Source: Pseudomonadota bacterium
Lineage (GTDB): Bacteria > Pseudomonadota > Alphaproteobacteria > Acetobacterales > Acetobacteraceae
Assembly (NCBI GenBank): GCA_021807785.1
Contig: JAKBCO010000004.1
Span: 1 to 33,755 of the forward strand
Length of the DNA stretch: 33,755 nt
Reading direction: 5' to 3'
In this document: piece by piece, positions 23,331 to 32,504 of the stretch
How the letters are laid out: every line of letters begins with the position of its first letter
Position numbering within the stretch: the stretch's first letter is position 1
Translations under genes and position numbers: made by a program
Notes under the pieces: generated by a model
The model's input: only the letters and a program-made list of their open reading frames with translations
The model's database searches: none
What the model was told of the DNA's origin: nothing

Positions 23331-26300
23331 CTACTCCGCCGGGTGCGGCAGCGCCGCCGGGCGCGGACGCAGCCGGTCCAGCGCCAGGTAGATCACCGGG
23401 GTGGTAAACAGGGTCAGCGCCTGGCTGACCAGCAGCCCGCCGATGATGGCGATGCCGAGCGGGGTGCGCAGCTCGGCCCCGGCGCCGCGTTCCAGCACCA
23501 GCGGCACGGCGCCGAAGAGTGCCGCCATGGTGGTCATCATGATCGGGCGGAAGCGCAGCAGCGCCGCCTCGGTGATCGCCTGCTCGGGGTCCAAGCCGCG
23601 CGTGCGCTCCGCCTCGATGGCGAAATCCACCAGGATGATGCCGTTCTTCTTGACGATGCCCATCAGCAGCACGATGCCGACCAGGGCGACGATGGTGAAC
23701 TGGGTCCCGGTCAGCATCAGCGCCGCCAGCGCGCCGACGCCGGCCGAGGGCAGGGTGGACAGGATGGTGAGCGGGTGGATCGTGCTTTCGTAGAGCACGC
23801 CGAGCACGATGTAGATCACCACCAGCGCCGCCAGGATCAGCCACGGGGTATCGGCCAGCGCCGACTGGAACTCCGCCGCCGCGCCCGAGAAGACGCCGCC
23901 GATGCCGGCGGGCACGCCGAGCTTCGCCTCGGCCGCGGCGATCGCCTGTTCCGCCGCGCCCAGCGAGGTGCCGGGGGCAAGGTTGAAGCTGATCGTCACC
24001 GCCGGGAACTGATCCTCCCGGGTGATGACCAGCGGGCCGTGGCCGGTGGTGATGCGCGCCACCGCCGCCAGCGGAATCTGCGCCGGCGGGGTGGTGGCGG
24101 TGGCGCTGGTGGTCACCGTGCCGGTGCCGCTGACCGCGCTGCCGGGGCCGCTCGCGGAAGTGCTGGCCGCCGCCGTCAGGCTGCCGGCGGGCAGATAGAT
24201 CGAATCGAGCGCCGCCGGCGTGCTGGCCTGAGCCGGGTCGATCCCCAGCACCACCCGGTACTGGGCGTTCTGCGCATAGATGGTGGTGATCTGCCGCTGC
24301 CCGAACGCATCATAGAGCGCGTTCGCCACCGCGGAGACCGTCACCCCCAGGCGGGCGGCGGCGGCGCGTTCGATATGCAGCCGGGTCTCGAGCCCGTCCG
24401 GTGCCTGGTCGGAGACGACGTCGGCCAGTTCCGGCGACGCCCGCAGCGCCGCCAGCAGCTTGCCCGACCACGCATCCAGGGTTGCCTGATCGGTCCCGGT
24501 GAGCGTGTACTGGTACTGGGTGGGCGAGACGCGGGAGGACAAGGTGATGTCCTGCACCGGCTGCATATAGACGGTGAGGCCGGGGATCGTCGCCAAGGCG
24601 CGGTTAAGGTCGGTCATCACCGTCCCGATCGCCGGGCGGGTGCCGATCGGTTTCAGGATGATGGTGATCTGCCCGGTGTTCGGTGTCGGGTTGGTGGCCC
24701 CGGCGCCGATCAGCGAGGTCACCGCCGCCACCGCCGGATCGCGCCGGATCGCCGCGATCGCGCGGTCCTGCAACCGCAGCATCGCCGAAAGCGAGATATC
24801 CTGCCGCGCATCGGTGACGGCGACGATCTGGCCGGTGTCCTCCTCCGGCAAAAGCGCCTTCGGCACCAGGATGAACATCACCACCGTCAGCGCCACCGTC
24901 AGCGCGAAGCCGGTCAGCATCAGCCGCTGGTGGCGCAGGCACCAGCGCAGCCCGACCGCATAGGCATCGCGGGTGCGCGCGAGCGCCGCCTCGGCCGCCT
25001 GCGCCACCCGGCCGGGATGCGAAACGGCTGCCGGACGCAGCAGCCGCGCGCTCATCATCGGCGTCAGGGTAAGCGAGATCACCGCCGAGATGGCCACCGC
25101 CACCGACAGCGTGACCGCGAATTCCGAGAACAGCCGTCCGACCAGCCCCGACATGAACAGGAGCGGGATGAAGACCGCGATCAGCGAGACGGTGAGCGAG
25201 ATGATGGTGAAGCCGATCTGCGCCGCCCCCAGATAGGCGGCGCGCAGGGGGGATTCGCCGGCCTCGATGAAGCGGACGATGTTCTCGATCATCACGATCG
25301 CGTCGTCCACGACGAAGCCGGCGGCGACGGTGAGCGCCATCAGCGACAGATTATCCAGCTGATAGCCGAGCCCATCCATGACCGCGAAGGTGGCGATGAT
25401 CGACAGCGGCAGCGCCGCCGCCGGGATCAGCACCGCGCGCGGATTGGGCAGGAACAGGAAGATCACCAGCACCACCAGCAGCGCCGCGGTCACCAGGGTG
25501 ATCTCGACATCACGCACCGAGGCCTCGATGGTCGCGGTGCGGTCCCCCACGATCGTCAGCCGGATCGCTGGCGGCAGCGCGGCGCGGTCGGCGGCGAGTG
25601 CGGCGCGCACCCGCGCCACCGTGCTCACGATGTTGGCGCCGGGCTGCCGCTGGATCTGCAACACCACCGCCGGGGTGCCGTTGAAGCTCGCCATTTCCTG
25701 GTCGTTCTCCAGGCCGGAAATGACCCGCCCCACCGCTTGCAGCCGCACCGGCGCGTCGTTACGGTAGGCGATCACCAGCCGCCGGTATTCCGCCGCCGCA
25801 GTGATCTGGTCGTTGGCGCCGATCGCATAGGCTTGGTGCGGCCCCTGCAACCCGCCCTTGGCGCCTGCCTGGTTGGCGTTGACGATGGCGTTGCGCACGT
25901 CCTCGAGCGAGATGCCGTAGGCGGCCAGTCGTACCGGATCGACCAGCACCCGGATCGCCTTGCGCGCGCCGCCGGCCACCGTGACCAGCCCGACCCCGCG
26001 CACCTCCGCGAGCTTCTGCAGCAGCACCGTCTGGGCGGTGTTCGCCACCTCGGCAAGCGGCAGGGTGCGGGAGGTCATCGCCAGGGTCATGATCGGCGCG
26101 TCGGCCGGGTTCACCTGGTGATAGACCGGCGGGTATTGCAGGTTCGGCGGCAGGGTGCCGGAGGCGGCGTTGATGGCCGCCTGTACCGCCTGCGCCGCCG
26201 ACGAGGCCGACATGCTGAGCGAGAAGCGCAGCGTGATGATGGACGTATCGAGCCCGGAGACCGAGCTCATGGCGTCGAGGCCCGCGATCTCCCCGAACTG

Positions 26301-26507
26301 GCGTTCGAGCGGCGCGGTGAGGAGCTTGGAGACGGTGTCCGGCGATGCGCCGGGCAGCTTGGTCACCACCTGGATGGTCGGGAAATCCACCTGCGGCAGC
26401 GAGGAGACCGGCAACGCCCGATAGCCCAGCACGCCAAGCAGCAGGATCGCCACCGCCAGCAGCGCGGTGGCGACCGGCCGGGCGATGAACGGGGCGGAGA
26501 CGTTCAT
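23331..26507 (-). CDS. RND efflux pump inner-membrane permease, MdtB-like
   Basis: This 1058-residue HAE1-type permease starts SAPFIARPVATALLAVAILL. It has LPQVDFPTIQV after TM1, GFVVDDAIVMIENIVRF in TM4, PKALLPEEDTGQIVAV at the second loop, and LLMGIVKKNGIILVDFAIEAE near TM11. It is about 28 residues longer than its neighbour. Much of the excess is a Ser/Thr/Ala/Gly-rich insert at about 776-808 in the second periplasmic loop, where the MdtC-like partner has only a short turn. ATG 26507 overlaps the adaptor stop by 4 bases (ATGA). It probably assembles with the MdtC-like permease, the adaptor and the outer-membrane factor encoded on either side. Confidence 0.93.
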   Translation of the reverse strand: MNVSAPFIARPVATALLAVAILLLGVLGYRALPVSSLPQVDFPTIQVVTKLPGASPDTVSKLLTAPLERQFGEIAGLDAMSSVSGLDTSIITLRFSLSMSASSAAQAVQAAINAASGTLPPNLQYPPVYHQVNPADAPIMTLAMTSRTLPLAEVANTAQTVLLQKLAEVRGVGLVTVAGGARKAIRVLVDPVRLAAYGISLEDVRNAIVNANQAGAKGGLQGPHQAYAIGANDQITAAAEYRRLVIAYRNDAPVRLQAVGRVISGLENDQEMASFNGTPAVVLQIQRQPGANIVSTVARVRAALAADRAALPPAIRLTIVGDRTATIEASVRDVEITLVTAALLVVLVIFLFLPNPRAVLIPAAALPLSIIATFAVMDGLGYQLDNLSLMALTVAAGFVVDDAIVMIENIVRFIEAGESPLRAAYLGAAQIGFTIISLTVSLIAVFIPLLFMSGLVGRLFSEFAVTLSVAVAISAVISLTLTPMMSARLLRPAAVSHPGRVAQAAEAALARTRDAYAVGLRWCLRHQRLMLTGFALTVALTVVMFILVPKALLPEEDTGQIVAVTDARQDISLSAMLRLQDRAIAAIRRDPAVAAVTSLIGAGATNPTPNTGQITIILKPIGTRPAIGTVMTDLNRALATIPGLTVYMQPVQDITLSSRVSPTQYQYTLTGTDQATLDAWSGKLLAALRASPELADVVSDQAPDGLETRLHIERAAAARLGVTVSAVANALYDAFGQRQITTIYAQNAQYRVVLGIDPAQASTPAALDSIYLPAGSLTAAASTSASGPGSAVSGTGTVTTSATATTPPAQIPLAAVARITTGHGPLVITREDQFPAVTISFNLAPGTSLGAAEQAIAAAEAKLGVPAGIGGVFSGAAAEFQSALADTPWLILAALVVIYIVLGVLYESTIHPLTILSTLPSAGVGALAALMLTGTQFTIVALVGIVLLMGIVKKNGIILVDFAIEAERTRGLDPEQAITEAALLRFRPIMMTTMAALFGAVPLVLERGAGAELRTPLGIAIIGGLLVSQALTLFTTPVIYLALDRLRPRPAALPHPAE

Positions 26508-27643
26508 CCCCCCCCCGGCACGATCTTCACCGCCGCGCCGTCATGCAGCCGCGACGTGCCCTCGGTGACCACCTGATCGCCGGGTTGCAGCCCCTTGGTG
26601 ATGACCACCGCCGTGCTGCCCTGATAGCCGATCTCGACCGGGCGCATCACGACAGTCGGCTTCGGCCCCGGCTTCACGAGATAGACGAAGCTGCCGGTCG
26701 GCCCCTGCTGCAACGCCACCGGCGGGATGGTGAGCGCGCCGGCGATGACCCGCACCCGCACCCGCACATCGACGAAGGCGCCCGGCCAGAGCGCCAGCTT
26801 CGGGTTGGGGAAGCGGCCCTTCAGGGTCAGCGTGCCGGTGCTGGCGGCGACCGTGTTGTCCAGCACCTCGAGCGTGCCGCGGTCCAGCACCGGCGCGGTG
26901 GCCGGATCGCCGCCGGCGGTGGCCTCGAGCGGCACCGGGCCGGCCGCCATCGCCGCCTGGATCGCCGGCAGGTCCTGCTGCGGCAGGCTGAACTGCACCG
27001 CGATCGGCTGGACGGTGTTGATGGTCACGATGCCGCCGGAGGTGGTCGGCCCCACGATGTTGCCGGCGTTGACGTTGAGGATGCCGGTGCGCCCGCCGAT
27101 CGGGGCGGTGATGCGGGTGTAGCCCAGGTTGATGTGGTCGGTCTCGATGCTGGCTTGGTCCTGGCGGACCTGGGCGCGGTCCTCGGCGGCGGTCGCCTCG
27201 GCGGTCGCGGCCTGCTGCTTCGAGGTGTAGTTCTGCCGCACCAGGGCGGCGTATTGGCGGGCCTGCAATTCGGCGTTGTGCAAGGCCGCCTGGTCCTGCG
27301 CCAGCTTGGCCTCGGCCTGGGCCAGCGCCGCCTTGTACGGCGCCGGGTCGATCCGCGCCAGCAGCTGGCCGGCGGCGACCGTCTGGCCCTGGTGGAACAG
27401 CACCGATTGCAGCGGCCCGGTGATCATCGGCTGCACCGTCACCGTCTGGTCGGCCACCACGGTGCCCAGCGCATCCAGATAGACCGGCACAGTGCCGGTG
27501 ACGGCGGTGGCCACCTCCACCAGCGCCGGCGCCGCGCCGCCATGGGCGGTGGCGGTGGGGCGATGGGCGAGGTGCCAGGCGATGCCGGCGGCCAGCAAGG
27601 CCGCGAGTCCCAGGCCGATGATGCGTCCGCGTCGTCGTGCCAC
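26504..27643 (-). CDS. RND pump periplasmic adaptor (membrane fusion protein), MdtA-like
   Basis: This 379-residue HlyD/AcrA-family adaptor has an N-terminal membrane anchor (about 8-25, IIGLGLAALLAAGIAWHLA). A beta-barrel and lipoyl half follows (VTVQPMITGPLQSVLFHQGQ), then a coiled-coil hairpin rich in Ala, Gln and Glu (AALAQAEAKLAQDQAALHNA and DRAQVRQDQASIETD). The second lipoyl half is YTRITAPIGGRTG, with barrel strands to the C terminus. It links the inner-membrane permeases to the outer-membrane factor. The start is GTG 27643, 4 bp after the outer-membrane-factor stop. A GGGGGAGAAA stretch ahead of that stop may serve as ribosome-binding site. Confidence 0.93.
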   Translation of the reverse strand: MARRRGRIIGLGLAALLAAGIAWHLAHRPTATAHGGAAPALVEVATAVTGTVPVYLDALGTVVADQTVTVQPMITGPLQSVLFHQGQTVAAGQLLARIDPAPYKAALAQAEAKLAQDQAALHNAELQARQYAALVRQNYTSKQQAATAEATAAEDRAQVRQDQASIETDHINLGYTRITAPIGGRTGILNVNAGNIVGPTTSGGIVTINTVQPIAVQFSLPQQDLPAIQAAMAAGPVPLEATAGGDPATAPVLDRGTLEVLDNTVAASTGTLTLKGRFPNPKLALWPGAFVDVRVRVRVIAGALTIPPVALQQGPTGSFVYLVKPGPKPTVVMRPVEIGYQGSTAVVITKGLQPGDQVVTEGTSRLHDGAAVKIVPGGG

Positions 27644-27647
27644 CGGT

Positions 27648-29027
27648 CTATTTCTCCCCCATCGCGGCTTCGGTCCAGCCGCCGCCCAGCGCCTTGTAGA
27701 GCGCCACCGAGGCCTGCAACCGGGTCAGCCGCGCATTCACCAGCGTGTTCTGGTCCGCAAGCAGGGTCTGCTCGGCGGTCAGGACGGAGCCGATGTCGAT
27801 CACGCCCACCCGCAGCTGGGCCTCCGCCGCCGCCAGCGCGGCGCGCGCGCGGGCGACGGCGCGGGCGGCCAGCGCCTCCTGGCGCGTGGCGTAGTGGAGC
27901 GCCGTCAGGGCGGTCTCGGTATCGGAGAACGCCTGCACCACCGAAGCCTCGTAGGCGGCCACGTCCTCGCGCCAGGTGGCGCGGGAGACCCGCAGCGCCG
28001 CCCGCCGCGCGCCGCCCTCGAACAGCGGCGCGCTGAGCGAGGCGGCGGCCGAGAGCAGGCCCGCGCCCGGCACGAACAGCGCGTTCAGCGCCGCCGATTG
28101 CCAGCCGGCGCTGCCGGTGAGCGAGATGGTGGGGAAGAAGGCGGCGATGGCGGCGCGGATATTGGCGTTGGCGCCGATCAGCACCGCTTCCGCCTCGGCC
28201 ACGTCCGGGCGGCGGGCGAGCAGCGCCGAGGGCAGCCCGGGGCGCAGCCGCGGTACCCGCAGCGCGGCCAGCGTCCCGCCGGCCACATGCATCGATTCCG
28301 GCGCCTGCCCGGTCAGCGTGCCGAGGGCGATGATCTGCTGGCGGTACAGCGATCGCAGGTTGGGGATGGTGGCCGCCTCGGCGGCGACCAGCGCGGCCTG
28401 CTGGGCGACGGTGGGGGCATCGGCCACCCCGGCGGCGAACTCGGCCCGGAGTTGGGCGAGCAGGCCGCGCGCGGCGGCGAGATTGCGCCGGGCGATGCGC
28501 AGCAGGTCGGCATCGGCCAGGGCTTGCAGATAGGTGGTGGCGACGGCGGATTCCGCGGTCAGGGCAACGGTGGCGGCGTTGAAGCGGGCGGCCGCGGCAT
28601 TGGCCCGGGCGGCATCCAGCGCGTCGCGGGTCTTGCCCCAGAAATCGACCTCGTAGGAGGCCTGCCCATTGGCGGCATAGAGATGGGTGTCGCGGACGCC
28701 GGCGGTCTGGCTGAAGCTGCCGGACCCGCCCAGGCCGATGGTGGGGAACAGCGGCGCGGCGGCGCTTTCCACTTCGGCATTGGCGATCTCGAGCTGCGCC
28801 ACCGCTTCCCGCACCGAGAACCCGCGCGTGCGGGCGGCATCGACCAGGGCGGTCAATTGCGGCGAGTCATAGCGGCGCCAGAAGCCGCGCGCCGGCCAGA
28901 TCGGCGCCCCGCCGCCGGCGGCGGTGAAGCGGGGCGGCAGGGGCGGGCGCGGGGCGTGGAACGCCGGCCCCACCTGGCAGCCGGCCAGCAGGGTCGCCAA
29001 CCCGACGGCGAGCAGCCGGCGGATCAT
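27648..29027 (-). CDS. RND pump outer-membrane factor, NodT-family lipoprotein
   Basis: This 459-residue TolC-like protein has a lipoprotein signal MIRRLLAVGLATLLAGC with the lipidated cysteine at 17. Two structural repeats follow, as in OprM/CusC (DSPQLTALVDAARTRGFSVREA early; LLARRPDVAEAEAVLIGANANI; APLFEGGARRAAL). TYLQALADADLLRIARRNL and VLTAEQTLLADQNTLVNARL form the helical barrel. ATG 29027 is chosen because it begins the signal peptide; an open frame upstream to 29147 encodes only repeat sequence. It is the first gene of the pump operon. The tightness of the four genes suggests a dedicated outer-membrane partner. Confidence 0.92.
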   Translation of the reverse strand: MIRRLLAVGLATLLAGCQVGPAFHAPRPPLPPRFTAAGGGAPIWPARGFWRRYDSPQLTALVDAARTRGFSVREAVAQLEIANAEVESAAAPLFPTIGLGGSGSFSQTAGVRDTHLYAANGQASYEVDFWGKTRDALDAARANAAAARFNAATVALTAESAVATTYLQALADADLLRIARRNLAAARGLLAQLRAEFAAGVADAPTVAQQAALVAAEAATIPNLRSLYRQQIIALGTLTGQAPESMHVAGGTLAALRVPRLRPGLPSALLARRPDVAEAEAVLIGANANIRAAIAAFFPTISLTGSAGWQSAALNALFVPGAGLLSAAASLSAPLFEGGARRAALRVSRATWREDVAAYEASVVQAFSDTETALTALHYATRQEALAARAVARARAALAAAEAQLRVGVIDIGSVLTAEQTLLADQNTLVNARLTRLQASVALYKALGGGWTEAAMGEK

Positions 29028-29370
29028 GCCGGAGCACTCCCCGTCATGGCCGCGGCTTCCCCCGTCATCGCCGGGCTCGACCCGGCCATCGGCGGAGGAT
29101 GGCGCCAAGGCCGCGCTGTCGGGACGGGGGGTGGATGGCCGGGTCAAGCCCGGCCATGACGCGTGGGCAGGTGCCGGATGCGGGATGGCCGGGCGGGTCG
29201 GTCATGGCGGGGCATGTGGGGACGGATTGTAACCCGGGTATTGCGGCATCCGCCGGCGCGAACCGATGCCAGGTCGCCTGGACGGCGCGCCGCCGGTGGG
29301 GTCTCGATTTCGCGCGCAGCCGTCAGCTCAACCCTGCGCACGATACGGTCGGCCGAAGGGGCCGTCCCTA
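29028..29370. other. 343-bp gene-free spacer between pump operon and ABC-F gene
   Basis: This spacer holds no plausible gene. It contains the inverted palindromic repeat pair described separately, plus partial look-alikes nearby (around 29041 and 29183). Further upstream, the minus strand has a TACAAT (29231-29226), 5 of 6 to a -10 element but with no good -35. Next to it is a near-palindrome TAACCCGGGTA (29230-29240). This could be the pump operon promoter with a local operator, about 200 bp before the first gene, but the evidence is thin. Confidence 0.4.
29064..29160. repeat. Inverted pair of palindromic interspersed repeats (REP/BIME-like)
   Basis: Two 27-bp units face each other at 29064-29090 and 29134-29160. 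The reverse complement of the second matches the first at 25 of 27 bases. Each unit is itself a hairpin, with a GCCGGG / CCCGGC stem and a 5-base loop (CTCGA in the first, TCAAG in the second). The pattern GTCAT-GCCGGG-loop-CCCGGC-CATC is, from memory, a frequent interspersed repeat in alphaproteobacterial genomes. The paired arrangement resembles a BIME. It lies between the 5' end of the pump operon and the 3' end of the ABC-F gene and may act as a transcription terminator or mRNA-stabilising structure for the latter. Confidence 0.75.
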
Positions 29371-31230
29371 TCATGCCCCCTCCAATGCCAGCGAGGCTTC
29401 GAGCCAGGTCGCCTCGGCCGCCTCGGCGGCGCGGGCGAGTTCGGCGAGCCGCGTCTGCGCCGCCACCACCTCGGCCCCGCCGCCGGCGGCATAGAAGCCG
29501 GGGTCGGCGAGCCGCGCTTCCAGCCGGGCCCGCTCGGTGGCGATCCGCGCCAGTGCCGCCTCCGCCTCGCGCGCCTGCCGGCGCAGCGGCGCCACCGCGG
29601 CGCGGGCCTCGGCGCGCTCGCGCCGCTCCTCCCGCCGCGGTGGCGCGGCGGTGGGCGCGGCGGGGCGGGCGCGTTCGGCCAGCAGGGCGCGGTAGTCGTC
29701 GAGGTCGCCGTCGAACGGGCGGGCGGTGCCGCCTTCGACCAGCCACAGCCGCTCCGCCACCAGCTCCACCAGATGCGGATCATGGGTAATCAGGATCACC
29801 GCCCCCTGGTAGTCGGCCAGCGCCTTCACCAGCGCCTCGCGGGCGTCGATGTCGAGGTGGTTGGTGGGCTCGTCCAGGATCAGCAGATGCGGCGCCTCGC
29901 GGGTGGCGAGCGCCAGCAGGAGCCGCGCCTTCTCGCCGCCCGAGAGGGAGGCGACCGGCGTGCCAGCGCGGTCGGCGTCCAGCCCGAACCGGGCCAGCTG
30001 GGCGCGCAGCGCGGTCTCGGTCGCGCGCGGCTGGGCGGCGGCCAGGTGGTCCAGGGCCGAGGCGGCGGCGATCAGCTCCTCCTCCTGGTGCTGGGCGAAA
30101 TACCCGACCGAAAGACGGGGCGGCCGGCGGACCTCGCCGGCGAGCGGGTCCATCCGCCCGGCCAGCAGCCGGGCCAGGGTGGATTTGCCGTTGCCGTTGG
30201 CGCCGAGCAGGGCGATCCGGTCCTCGGTATCGAGGGAGAGCGAGACGTTCCGCAGCACCGGCACGCCGTCATAGCCCGCGGCGACCCGGTCCAGCGCCAG
30301 GATCGGCGGCGCCAGCCGCGGCGGGTCGGGGAAGGCGAAGCGGGTGGGCGCGTCCTCGATCACCGTCTCGATCGCCGGCAGCCGCGCCAGCGCCTTGAGC
30401 CGCGACTGCGCCTGGCGGGCCTTGGTGGCCTTGGCGCGGAAGCGGTCGATGAAGGACTGGATATGGGCGCGCTCGGCCGCCACCCGTTCGGCGGCGCGGG
30501 CCTGCTGGGCGGCGCGCTCGGTGCGGATGCGCACGAATTCGTCGAACCCGCCCGGGGTCAGGGCGATCTTGCCTCGGTCGAGATGGGCGATGGCGTGGAC
30601 GGCGCGGTCGAGCAGGAACCGGTCATGCGAGACGATCAGCGCCGCGCCGGGGAAGCGGGCGAGCCAGGTTTCCAGCCACAGCGTCGCTTCCAGGTCGAGA
30701 TGGTTGGTCGGTTCGTCGAGCAGCAGCAGGTCGGGGGCGGCGAACAGGGCGGCGGCCAGCGCCACCCGCATCCGCCAGCCGCCGGAGAAATCGCCGACCG
30801 GGCGGGCCTGGGCGGCGGCATCGAAGCCGAGCCCGGCCAGGATGGCGCCGGCGCGGGCGGGCGCGCTGTCGGCCTCGATCACCCGCAGCCGCTCGTGGAG
30901 TTCGGCCAGCCGCTCGGGCGGGGCGGCGGCGGCCTCGGCGAGCAGGCGCAGCCGCTCGGGATCGGCGGCCAGCACCGTGTCCAGCAGCGAGGCGGGGCCG
31001 GATGGTGCCTCCTGCGCCACCGATGCCAGCCGGGCCCGGGCGGCGAGGCGGATGGTGCCGCCGTCGAGGGCGAGCTGGCCCTGGATGGCGCGCAGCAGCG
31101 AGGATTTCCCGGCCCCGTTGCGGCCGACGAGGCCGATCCGCCGGCCCGGATCGACGCTGAGGTCGGCGCCGTCCAGCAGCGCCCGCCCGCCCAGCCGCAG
31201 CGCCGCCCCGGTGATGGTCAGCAGCGACAT
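29371..31230 (-). CDS. ABC-F family ATPase (YheS-like)
   Basis: This 619-residue soluble protein has two ABC domains and no membrane segment. Domain 1 has Walker A GRNGAGKS (36-43), signature FSGGWRMR and Walker B LLLLDEPTNHLD. Domain 2 has GANGNGKS, LSGGEKARLLLALA and LLILDEPTNHLDID. A charged linker joins them (about 220-290, ERAAQQARAAERVAAERAHI and FRAKATKARQAQSRL), and a C-terminal Arg/Glu/Ala coiled coil follows. This layout matches the ABC-F translation factors, nearest to YheS/ABCF3 types, which act at the ribosomal E site. ATG 31230 overlaps the stop of the upstream membrane protein by one base (TGATG). A longer open frame to 31608 is excluded because it reads through that gene in another frame. 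Confidence 0.93.
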   Translation of the reverse strand: MSLLTITGAALRLGGRALLDGADLSVDPGRRIGLVGRNGAGKSSLLRAIQGQLALDGGTIRLAARARLASVAQEAPSGPASLLDTVLAADPERLRLLAEAAAAPPERLAELHERLRVIEADSAPARAGAILAGLGFDAAAQARPVGDFSGGWRMRVALAAALFAAPDLLLLDEPTNHLDLEATLWLETWLARFPGAALIVSHDRFLLDRAVHAIAHLDRGKIALTPGGFDEFVRIRTERAAQQARAAERVAAERAHIQSFIDRFRAKATKARQAQSRLKALARLPAIETVIEDAPTRFAFPDPPRLAPPILALDRVAAGYDGVPVLRNVSLSLDTEDRIALLGANGNGKSTLARLLAGRMDPLAGEVRRPPRLSVGYFAQHQEEELIAAASALDHLAAAQPRATETALRAQLARFGLDADRAGTPVASLSGGEKARLLLALATREAPHLLILDEPTNHLDIDAREALVKALADYQGAVILITHDPHLVELVAERLWLVEGGTARPFDGDLDDYRALLAERARPAAPTAAPPRREERRERAEARAAVAPLRRQAREAEAALARIATERARLEARLADPGFYAAGGGAEVVAAQTRLAELARAAEAAEATWLEASLALEGA

Positions 31231-32504
31231 CAGGCCTCCGGCAGCGGGCGCGCCTCGGCCAGCCCCCAGCCGATGGCGAGCAGGATCCAGCCGACATTCG
31301 GCAGCGTAAAGAACGAGGTGGTGGAGGCGATCGGCCAGAGCACCATCGCGGCGGTGAGGAACGGCCCCAGCCGGCGTGGGGTGCCGGCGCCGCGCCCCAG
31401 CCGCCACAGCCAGGCGAGGCCGAGGGCCACGAACAGCGCGAGGCCGGGAAGGCCGGCGCCGGTGGTCACCTGCAGATAGTAGTTGTGCGGGTGGATGGAG
31501 CAGCCCTGGGTGCTGGCGGCATCGACCACCGGGAACCAGGAAAGGCCGTGGGCGTAGATCTTGTCCAGGCAGTGGTCGCGGAATCCGTCGAAGCCCAGCC
31601 CCAGCCACGGATGGGCGGTGATCATCACCAGCGCGCGGCCGAAGAGCTGGGCGTATTGGGTGGCCATGAAATGGCCGAGCTGATGGCCGAAATGCACCAC
31701 CAGTTTGTGATAGGTCGGCGGCGAGACGATGCTGGCGAGCGCCGCCAGCAGCGCTCCGGCCAGGATGGCGATGCCGGCCGGGCGGCGCATCCGCGGCACG
31801 AAGAGCGCCGCCAGGACCAGCCCGAGCAGCATCAGCATGGTGGGCATCCGCTGGCCGATCAGCACCTGGGTCAGGGCCATCGCCACGATCCCCGCCACCC
31901 CGAGGACGCGCGCCCAGCGGCCCGGATGCGCGAGCAGCGGCATCAGCCAGGGCATGAAGGCGGGGAAGGCGAGCAGCGCCCAGGTGGGGCCGATCCGCGG
32001 CTTGGTGATCGGGCCGGTGAGCGAGCCGTCATTCCAGCGGCCGATGCCGAAGACGTTGAAGCCGGTCAGGTATTGCTGCCAGCATTCGAGGCCGATCCAG
32101 AGCGCGGTGACCAGCAGCGCAATGCCGAACCAGCGCCGCGCCCAGGGGTGGTCCAGCACCCAGGTTTCGAGCGCGGCCAGGAAGACGAACAGGCGGATCA
32201 GCACCAGCGCCTCGATGATCTGGTGCCCGTCGCCGCGCAGGACCGAGGTGACGACCTGCCAGACCCAGAACGCCAGCGCCAGCGCGTGCCAGGGTTTGGC
32301 GACGAAACCCCAGTCGCCGCGCCGGCGGCTCGCCAGGAACAGGAGCCCGGTGAGGGAGATCAGGACGTCGGAGATCGAGCGGCTGGCCAGCAGCATCGGC
32401 GCCAGCGCGAGCGTGCAGGCCAGCGCGAGGTGCCGCGCGTGCGGCTCGCGCCGGAAATGGGCGAGCAGGCGGGTGGGCAAGGAGGGGGGGGTGGTCTCGC
32501 TCAC
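31230..32504 (-). CDS. O-antigen ligase / polymerase family membrane protein (Wzy_C)
   Basis: This 424-residue polytopic inner-membrane protein has about ten to twelve hydrophobic segments. Its large periplasmic loop ends in the family motif IHPHNYYLQVTTGAGLPGL (HPHN at 338-341), which O-antigen ligases (WaaL) and related PglL/Wzy proteins use for transfer of lipid-linked glycans. Upstream in the loop are PWLGLGFDGFRDHCLDK and GLSWFPVVDAAST, consistent with the Wzy_C domain. It might ligate O-antigen to lipid A-core or polymerise another polysaccharide. No glycosyltransferase genes are in the window to decide. The start GTG 32504 overlaps the stop of the radical SAM gene by 4 bases (GTGA). 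The very long frame extending to 33218 is a shadow of that gene. Confidence 0.87.
   Translation of the reverse strand: MSETTPPSLPTRLLAHFRREPHARHLALACTLALAPMLLASRSISDVLISLTGLLFLASRRRGDWGFVAKPWHALALAFWVWQVVTSVLRGDGHQIIEALVLIRLFVFLAALETWVLDHPWARRWFGIALLVTALWIGLECWQQYLTGFNVFGIGRWNDGSLTGPITKPRIGPTWALLAFPAFMPWLMPLLAHPGRWARVLGVAGIVAMALTQVLIGQRMPTMLMLLGLVLAALFVPRMRRPAGIAILAGALLAALASIVSPPTYHKLVVHFGHQLGHFMATQYAQLFGRALVMITAHPWLGLGFDGFRDHCLDKIYAHGLSWFPVVDAASTQGCSIHPHNYYLQVTTGAGLPGLALFVALGLAWLWRLGRGAGTPRRLGPFLTAAMVLWPIASTTSFFTLPNVGWILLAIGWGLAEARPLPEA

Noticed and set aside
20772-26576. A 1934-codon open frame on the plus strand
   Set aside because: It lies opposite the two RND permease genes. Its product is dominated by Arg, His, Gln, Asp and Gly without domains, as expected when a GC-rich gene with G/C third positions is read antisense.
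29144-29263. Possible second REP cluster around GATGGCCGGGCGGGTCGGTC
   Set aside because: It shares only pieces of the repeat and lacks the stem symmetry, so I kept it as a possible degenerate remnant and did not list it.
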